This document shows, piece after piece, positions 7,241-10,996 of a DNA stretch of 10,996 nucleotides. Location of the stretch: the NCBI GenBank assembly GCA_946406095.1, contig CAMJJO010000053.1, positions 1-10,996 of the forward strand, read 5' to 3'. The first letter of the stretch is position 1, and each line of letters opens with the position of its first letter. The translations under genes and the position numbers were made by a program. Source of the stretch: an uncultured Bacteroidales bacterium. GTDB lineage: Bacteria > Bacteroidota > Bacteroidia > Bacteroidales > UBA932. A model generated the notes under the pieces. The model had not been told where the DNA came from. It searched no databases and saw nothing but the letters and a program-made list of their open reading frames with translations.

Positions 7241-7270
7241 TTGGATGATAAATTATTTTGATTAACTTTG
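7241..7270 (+). promoter_or_regulatory. Promoter of the DUF3575 fimbria-type operon
   Basis: TTG (7241-7243) is followed by 19 bases and TAACTTTG (7263-7270), matching the Bacteroidota promoter pattern except for the first T of the -33. The start site would be near 7277, giving a leader of about 108 nt. The flanks TTGGAT and TTTGCATC are identical to those of the facing promoter. Confidence 0.7.
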
Positions 7271-7282
7271 CATCCGGAAACG

Positions 7283-7317
7283 ATGATGATGTACTTTACT
7301 TTTGTTTAGTAAAGTGC
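7283..7317 (+). promoter_or_regulatory. Leader with short reading frame and hairpin
   Basis: A hairpin pairs gtactttac (7291-7299) with gtaaagtgc (7309-7317), nine pairs including one G-U, around a nine-base loop. A tiny frame begins with three ATG codons in a row at 7283 and reads MMMYFTFV before TAG at 7307-7309, ending at the base of the right arm. It is not followed by a U-run, so it is not a classical terminator. Its role, if any, would be in mRNA stability or leader control. Confidence 0.35.
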
Positions 7318-7384
7318 TTAATCTCGAAAATTTCCGCTAACAGACGCAACGCTGCTTAATACGATTGCATCTTTAGACGAAATT

Positions 7385-9784
7385 ATGAACAAGAACAACG
7401 CACTTTGCACTTTCACCAAGATGGGCCTCAAGCTTGTCTTGATCGGCGTTTTCTCGTTCGTCACTTCTTTTTTTGTACGCGCACAGCAGCGTGTCCGCGT
7501 TTACTATCCTTTCGACAACGCCGTCGTCAATCCTGCCTATCTTTCGAATGCAGAGGCTCTTAGTGTGATCGACAGCGCCTTCGTCAATGGTTCCGGTGCT
7601 TCCCTGGAGATCGTTTCCTACTCTTCTCCTGAAGGCAACTATCATTACAACCAGAATCTTTCCGGTCGCCGTGCCGAAGCTCTTCGTGCTTACCTCGTTG
7701 GCAAGTATCCCCAGCTCGCCGGCAATATCACCGTCAACCCCCACGCTGAGTGCTGGGACGATCTTCGCAACAATGTCGAGGCTGACAGCCGCCTTTCCGC
7801 CACTTCCAAGCGGGACATTCTCGTGATCATCGATTCCAACTCCGAGGCTGATGTCAAGGAAGCTTCCCTGAAGGCCCTCCCTGCTTATAAGGCCCTCTAC
7901 TCCAGCTACTTCCGCCAGCTTCGTTATGCCGAGATCCGTCTGGGTTCGGCTCTTCCTTCAACTGCTGATTCTTCTGCTGATTCTTCTGCTGATTCTGCAG
8001 CTGATTCCCAGAAGGCCGGTTCCAGCCGCTATACCTTTGCCGGAAACGGTGTCGGCTTCCCTCTCAGGGGCGATGTGCTCGACGCCGATTTCAACGGTAA
8101 CGCCGAGGCACTCCAGCAGATCAGGAACCTCCTTGCAGGCCGCTCTGCCGAGGAAATCGCCTCCATCACCATTGTTTCTTACGCATCTCCCGAAGGGCCC
8201 CAGAGCATCAACGAGCGCTACAGCGTCCGCCGTGCCGCCGCCCTCCGCGAATATATTGTCAAAGAGTTCCCCGCACTCGCAGGAAAGATCACCGTCCGTT
8301 CTGCCGGTGAGGCCTGGGAGGACTTCCGCTCCGCTGTCGTTGCCGACGCTTCTCTGTCCGAGGCTGCCAGGAGCGAGATCCTCTCCATTATCGATTCCAG
8401 CGCTGCCGCCGACGAAAAAGAGGCCAAGCTTCGCGTCCTTCCCGAATGGAAGCACCTCTTCGAGGATGTCTTCTCCGGAATGCGTTATGCCAACATGACT
8501 CTTGAAACCGTTGAAGGTGAAACAGTTAGCGTCGGCAAACCCGCCACTACCAGTGAAACCTCCGCCACTACCGGAGACACCACCACCGGCAAGACTTACG
8601 GCCCTGTTTCCTCCGAGGCCATCCTCTTCGACCTCAATTCCGTGGTTGTCGACCCCGAATTCAGCAGCAACCCTCAGGTCCTCGACAACCTCTTCGCCCT
8701 CCTCGACAGCCTCGGCACCGAAGGGGTCGAATCTATCGAAATCACCGCCAAGACATCTCCCGACGGCGCCCTCTCCGTTAACAATCGCTGCGCGAAGCAG
8801 CGCGGACAGGCCGCCTACGACTATATTGTAGAAAGATATCCTGAGCTTTCAGGAAAAATCACAGTACGTTCTGCCGGCGAGGCCTGGGAAGATCTCCGGC
8901 TCGCTGTTGAAAGCGATTCCGAGCTTTCCGAGTCCTCCCGCAGCCAAATTCTCTCCATCATCGTTTCCAATACTGCGCCAGACGAGAAGGAAGCGAAGTT
9001 GCGTGAACGCCCCGAGTGGGATCACCTCTTCAACGAGGTCTTCCCCGGCCTGCGCCAAGCACGTGTCAAGGTTAACTCCAAGGAGACACCTGTGGAACCG
9101 GCCGTTCCCGTTGCCGAGCCGGCAGAAATTACTGTTGAAGACGAAGTTATCGAGGTTAACGATTCCCTGAAGGTGGAAGATCAGAAGGCCGAAATCGCTC
9201 CTATGCCTCTTCCCGCCCTCGTTTGTCCTCGTTTTGCTGTCTCCACCAACCTTGCTTACGATCTTTACGGTGTGACTGACGGTTTCCGCTTCACTCCCAA
9301 CATCTCCCTGGAGTTCCCGATCGGCAACAAGTGGAGCACATATATCGAATACACCTTCCCTTGGTGGGTCTCCAACGTCAACAACCAGGCCTGGCAGATT
9401 CTCAAGTGGGATCTCGGCACCCGTTACTGGCTGTCCCGCCACAATGCAAAGGATCCTATGGATATCCTCACCGGTCATTTCGTTGGAATCGACCTCGGAG
9501 CAGGATATTACGACATCGAGCCTCTGCACAAGGGTTGGCAGGGTGAGTTCCAGACCGTCGGTCTCGAATATGGCTATGCCTGGAGGCTTGGCCGCGCCTG
9601 GAGGCTGGACGCCTACGCTGGCGCCGGCTGGCTCGGAACCCACTACCGCTACTACGAAGGTGACTCCACCGACCAGCACCTCCTCTACCGTCACCACGGT
9701 AAGATGGACTGGTTCGGTCCGGTGAAGGCTGGCATCAGCATCAAGTACATTGTCCACGCAGAAAAGAGGAGGGCCGCAAGATGA
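7385..9784 (+). CDS. DUF3575 outer membrane protein with three OmpA-like repeats
   Basis: The protein has 799 residues. A signal peptide spans about 1-34 (ending VRAQQ). Three OmpA-like repeats follow at about 37-186, 216-373 and 409-563. Each carries SP(E/D)G (81, 268 and 458), an RR..ALR.Y-type helix, a W-(E/D)-D-(L/F)-R motif and a closing LR.A strand. The repeat period is 187-190 residues. Linkers are low complexity: Ser/Ala/Asp at 192-208, Thr-rich at 387-402, Pro/Glu-rich at 566-605. The C-terminus (616-792) is DUF3575, a predicted outer membrane beta-barrel-like domain ending in FGPVKAGISIKYIV. DUF3575 genes commonly sit in fimbrillin clusters of Bacteroidales. The protein probably holds the outer membrane and periplasmic side of a fimbrial or surface structure together. 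It is the first gene of its operon, and its stop overlaps the next start (ATGA). Confidence 0.85.
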   Translation: MNKNNALCTFTKMGLKLVLIGVFSFVTSFFVRAQQRVRVYYPFDNAVVNPAYLSNAEALSVIDSAFVNGSGASLEIVSYSSPEGNYHYNQNLSGRRAEALRAYLVGKYPQLAGNITVNPHAECWDDLRNNVEADSRLSATSKRDILVIIDSNSEADVKEASLKALPAYKALYSSYFRQLRYAEIRLGSALPSTADSSADSSADSAADSQKAGSSRYTFAGNGVGFPLRGDVLDADFNGNAEALQQIRNLLAGRSAEEIASITIVSYASPEGPQSINERYSVRRAAALREYIVKEFPALAGKITVRSAGEAWEDFRSAVVADASLSEAARSEILSIIDSSAAADEKEAKLRVLPEWKHLFEDVFSGMRYANMTLETVEGETVSVGKPATTSETSATTGDTTTGKTYGPVSSEAILFDLNSVVVDPEFSSNPQVLDNLFALLDSLGTEGVESIEITAKTSPDGALSVNNRCAKQRGQAAYDYIVERYPELSGKITVRSAGEAWEDLRLAVESDSELSESSRSQILSIIVSNTAPDEKEAKLRERPEWDHLFNEVFPGLRQARVKVNSKETPVEPAVPVAEPAEITVEDEVIEVNDSLKVEDQKAEIAPMPLPALVCPRFAVSTNLAYDLYGVTDGFRFTPNISLEFPIGNKWSTYIEYTFPWWVSNVNNQAWQILKWDLGTRYWLSRHNAKDPMDILTGHFVGIDLGAGYYDIEPLHKGWQGEFQTVGLEYGYAWRLGRAWRLDAYAGAGWLGTHYRYYEGDSTDQHLLYRHHGKMDWFGPVKAGISIKYIVHAEKRRAAR
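7964..8008 (+). repeat. 12-bp in-frame tandem repeat in the first linker
   Basis: The unit gctgattcttct repeats about 3.75 times (7964-7975, 7976-7987, then two degenerate copies), encoding Ala-Asp-Ser-Ser. Because the unit is a multiple of three, slippage would change linker length between repeats 1 and 2 without breaking the frame. Confidence 0.75.
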
Positions 9785-10896
9785 GAAAGAGAATGTGGAT
9801 ACTGATTCTTGCCCTGCTGGCAGTCGCAGTCGGTTGCGAACGTCGTCCGCTCGAGATGATTTACCGCTCCACCGTGCGAGTGATCGTCAAGTGCATCTGG
9901 CAGGTTACCGCTTATCCGGAAGGAAACACCCCCAGCGGTGTGACCATGTACTTCTTCCGCGACGGCGAGTACTACACCTCCATCACCACTGCAAGCGTGG
10001 ACTCTTGCGAGGTTCAGCTCCCCGAAGGCCACTACAGGATGTATATGATCACCCAGAGCCCCGAGGAATACTGGAGGATGCAGTTCCTGAACATGACCTC
10101 GTTCGAAAATGCAGCCACCACCCTCTGCACCAGCGCCGCAACCTGGGCCACCCGCGACGGTGTCGAACCCATCGTGGAGAACCCCGAGGTGCTTTGCGCG
10201 GGTGTTTCCGACGAATTCGATATCTCTGTCAAGCAGACAGAAGAATATCAATACTACTACACCAACCTCAAGAAACTCAAAGCTGCAGTTGGAGCAACGT
10301 CCACCAGGGCAGGCGACATCTACGACGATATCTCATACTTCGAGGAGCGCGTCGAATACTACACCATCCGCATCCCCGTCTATCCGCAGAACATCGTCAG
10401 CCAGATGTACGTGACCATCTACTCCGACAATGCAGACATGCTCAAGAGCGTGCGCGCATCCACCAGTGGTATGGCCCGCACCTTCGAGCTCACCCAGAAT
10501 ACCACTGCAGGGGACGAAGCAATCCAGATCATCAACGACTGGAAGCTGTATATGGACGACGCCGACAAGTACATCGGGCACATCGACGGTCTCATCACGA
10601 CCTTCGGCCTCCCGAACGGCGAGCACCCCAGCGCACTGCGCGACTCCACCCTTAACGTGAGCGCCCTGCTGGTGGACGGAAAGACTGTAGAGGATTACGT
10701 CTTCAACACCGGAGACAAGATACAGTTGCTGCCCGCAAATCCCGGATACAGAGGGCTTTACCGATTGATATTCGGAAGCGTTGCAGAGCCGGCAATCCAT
10801 CCTCCACGTGTGGATCCCGGAGGAGGAAAGAAGAGTGGCATGGATGCCACGGTAGATGATTGGGAAGAAGGGGAGACGGTCGAAATACCGATGTAA
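9781..10896 (+). CDS. DUF5119-family lipoprotein of a fimbria-type cluster
   Basis: The protein has 371 residues. The N-terminus MRKRMWILIL...AVAVGCERRPLE is a lipoprotein signal with the likely lipidated Cys at position 19. The Cys-Glu-Arg-Arg start, then a Val-rich strand with Trp (VRVIVKCIWQV) and a GVTMYFFRDG strand, fits DUF5119 proteins, which are typically found beside fimbrillin and DUF3575 genes. The remainder is beta-rich, with a central acidic/Tyr-rich stretch (TEEYQYYYTN) and a late strand segment before a Gly/Lys-rich tail. By analogy with lipoproteins of FimB/Mfa2 type it may anchor or initiate a fimbria at the outer membrane; this is inference. Its ATG overlaps the stop of the DUF3575 gene by 4 bases, indicating coupled translation. 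Confidence 0.75.
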   Translation: MRKRMWILILALLAVAVGCERRPLEMIYRSTVRVIVKCIWQVTAYPEGNTPSGVTMYFFRDGEYYTSITTASVDSCEVQLPEGHYRMYMITQSPEEYWRMQFLNMTSFENAATTLCTSAATWATRDGVEPIVENPEVLCAGVSDEFDISVKQTEEYQYYYTNLKKLKAAVGATSTRAGDIYDDISYFEERVEYYTIRIPVYPQNIVSQMYVTIYSDNADMLKSVRASTSGMARTFELTQNTTAGDEAIQIINDWKLYMDDADKYIGHIDGLITTFGLPNGEHPSALRDSTLNVSALLVDGKTVEDYVFNTGDKIQLLPANPGYRGLYRLIFGSVAEPAIHPPRVDPGGGKKSGMDATVDDWEEGETVEIPM

Positions 10897-10946
10897 CAAA
10901 ATTGAATGTAACAAAAAGTAAAATAATAAAAACACAAAAAAGCATT

Positions 10947-10996
10947 ATGAAAAAGTTTATGACCCTCGCTGCTGTTGCAGCCCTCGTTCTCAGCGC
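10947..10996 (+). CDS. Start of an exported protein, probably a fimbrial subunit (3' partial)
   Basis: An ATG at 10947 follows 50 bp of AT-rich spacer after the DUF5119 gene and opens MKKFMTLAAVAALVLSA, a clear signal peptide core with a basic start. The frame runs off the window at 10996. No promoter of the TAnnTTTG type is seen in the spacer, so it is probably in the same operon. Its place after DUF3575 and DUF5119 genes suggests a fimbrillin, but nothing of the mature protein is visible. Confidence 0.6.
   Translation, partial: MKKFMTLAAVAALVLS

Larger units (their letters stand above)
6938..7384. promoter_or_regulatory. 447-bp divergent control region
   Basis: This gene-free stretch separates the minus-strand fimbrillin/AraC/receiver operon from the plus-strand DUF3575 operon. 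It holds two facing-away promoters with matching motifs, a 16-bp direct repeat, a G8 tract, a GC-richer patch near 7080-7150 with an alternating acgcgcgcgt palindrome at 7134-7143, and a leader hairpin ahead of the DUF3575 gene. The remainder is A/T-run DNA. Confidence 0.8.

Noticed and set aside
6976..7274. Invertible promoter segment flanked by inverted repeats
   Set aside because: Only 8 bp (gatgcaaa/tttgcatc) match exactly as an inverted pair, and these belong to the promoter flanks. No recombinase gene is in the window, so the symmetry is better explained by shared promoter motifs.
8849..9757. 302-codon open frame on the minus strand
   Set aside because: It lies fully antisense to the DUF3575 gene, whose protein has clear repeats and family motifs. 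The antisense product shows no recognisable motif and reflects codon bias.
9750..10655. 301-codon plus-strand frame overlapping the DUF5119 gene
   Set aside because: It is a shifted frame, very rich in Arg and His, with no signal peptide. The overlapping frame has a lipoprotein signal and family motifs.

Overview
The window looks like chromosome of a Bacteroidales bacterium (phylum Bacteroidota), probably from a gut or rumen lineage with moderately high GC genes. Three things point that way. The gene families are typical of the group: fimbrillin-like lipoprotein, DUF3575, DUF5119, and an AraC regulator with a multi-pass membrane half. The intergenic DNA is very AT-rich and lacks Shine-Dalgarno motifs. 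Several promoters fit the Bacteroidota pattern TTTG-N19-TAnnTTTG. Genus cannot be fixed from the sequence alone.

Layout. (1) 1-2274, plus: 3' part of a family GH2 glycoside hydrolase of the beta-mannosidase / exo-beta-glucosaminidase type; its start lies before the window. (2) 2283-2936, minus: LolD-type ABC ATPase. (3) 2980-3019: a perfect 18-bp inverted repeat that carries a -7 promoter element on each strand, one facing lolD and one facing tRNA-Pro(UGG) at 3027-3099. (4) 3163-4221, plus: a secreted protein made of two OmpA-like repeats. (5) 6937 down to 4193, minus: a tightly overlapping three-gene operon encoding a fimbrillin-like lipoprotein, a seven-helix membrane AraC-family regulator and a single-domain response regulator. 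(6) 6938-7384: a 447-bp divergent control region. (7) 7385 onward, plus: a fimbria-type operon with a three-repeat OmpA-like/DUF3575 outer membrane protein, a DUF5119 lipoprotein overlapping it by 4 bp, and the first 50 bases of another exported protein.

How it fits together. The most interesting part is 4193-10996. Two divergent operons share mirror-image promoters: TTGGAT followed after the same spacing by TAnnTTTGCATC. One operon makes probable surface and fimbrial components. The other makes a fimbrillin-like lipoprotein translationally linked to a membrane-embedded transcription factor and a receiver protein. A 16-bp direct repeat with 21-bp period covers the -33 element of the regulatory operon and is a good candidate operator. 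A G8 tract lies between the promoters. I infer a self-contained surface-sensing and fimbrial control locus in which a lipoprotein and a membrane AraC protein regulate their own promoter and the facing one. The two-repeat protein at 3163-4221 is a relative of the three-repeat DUF3575 protein and probably belongs to the same surface system.
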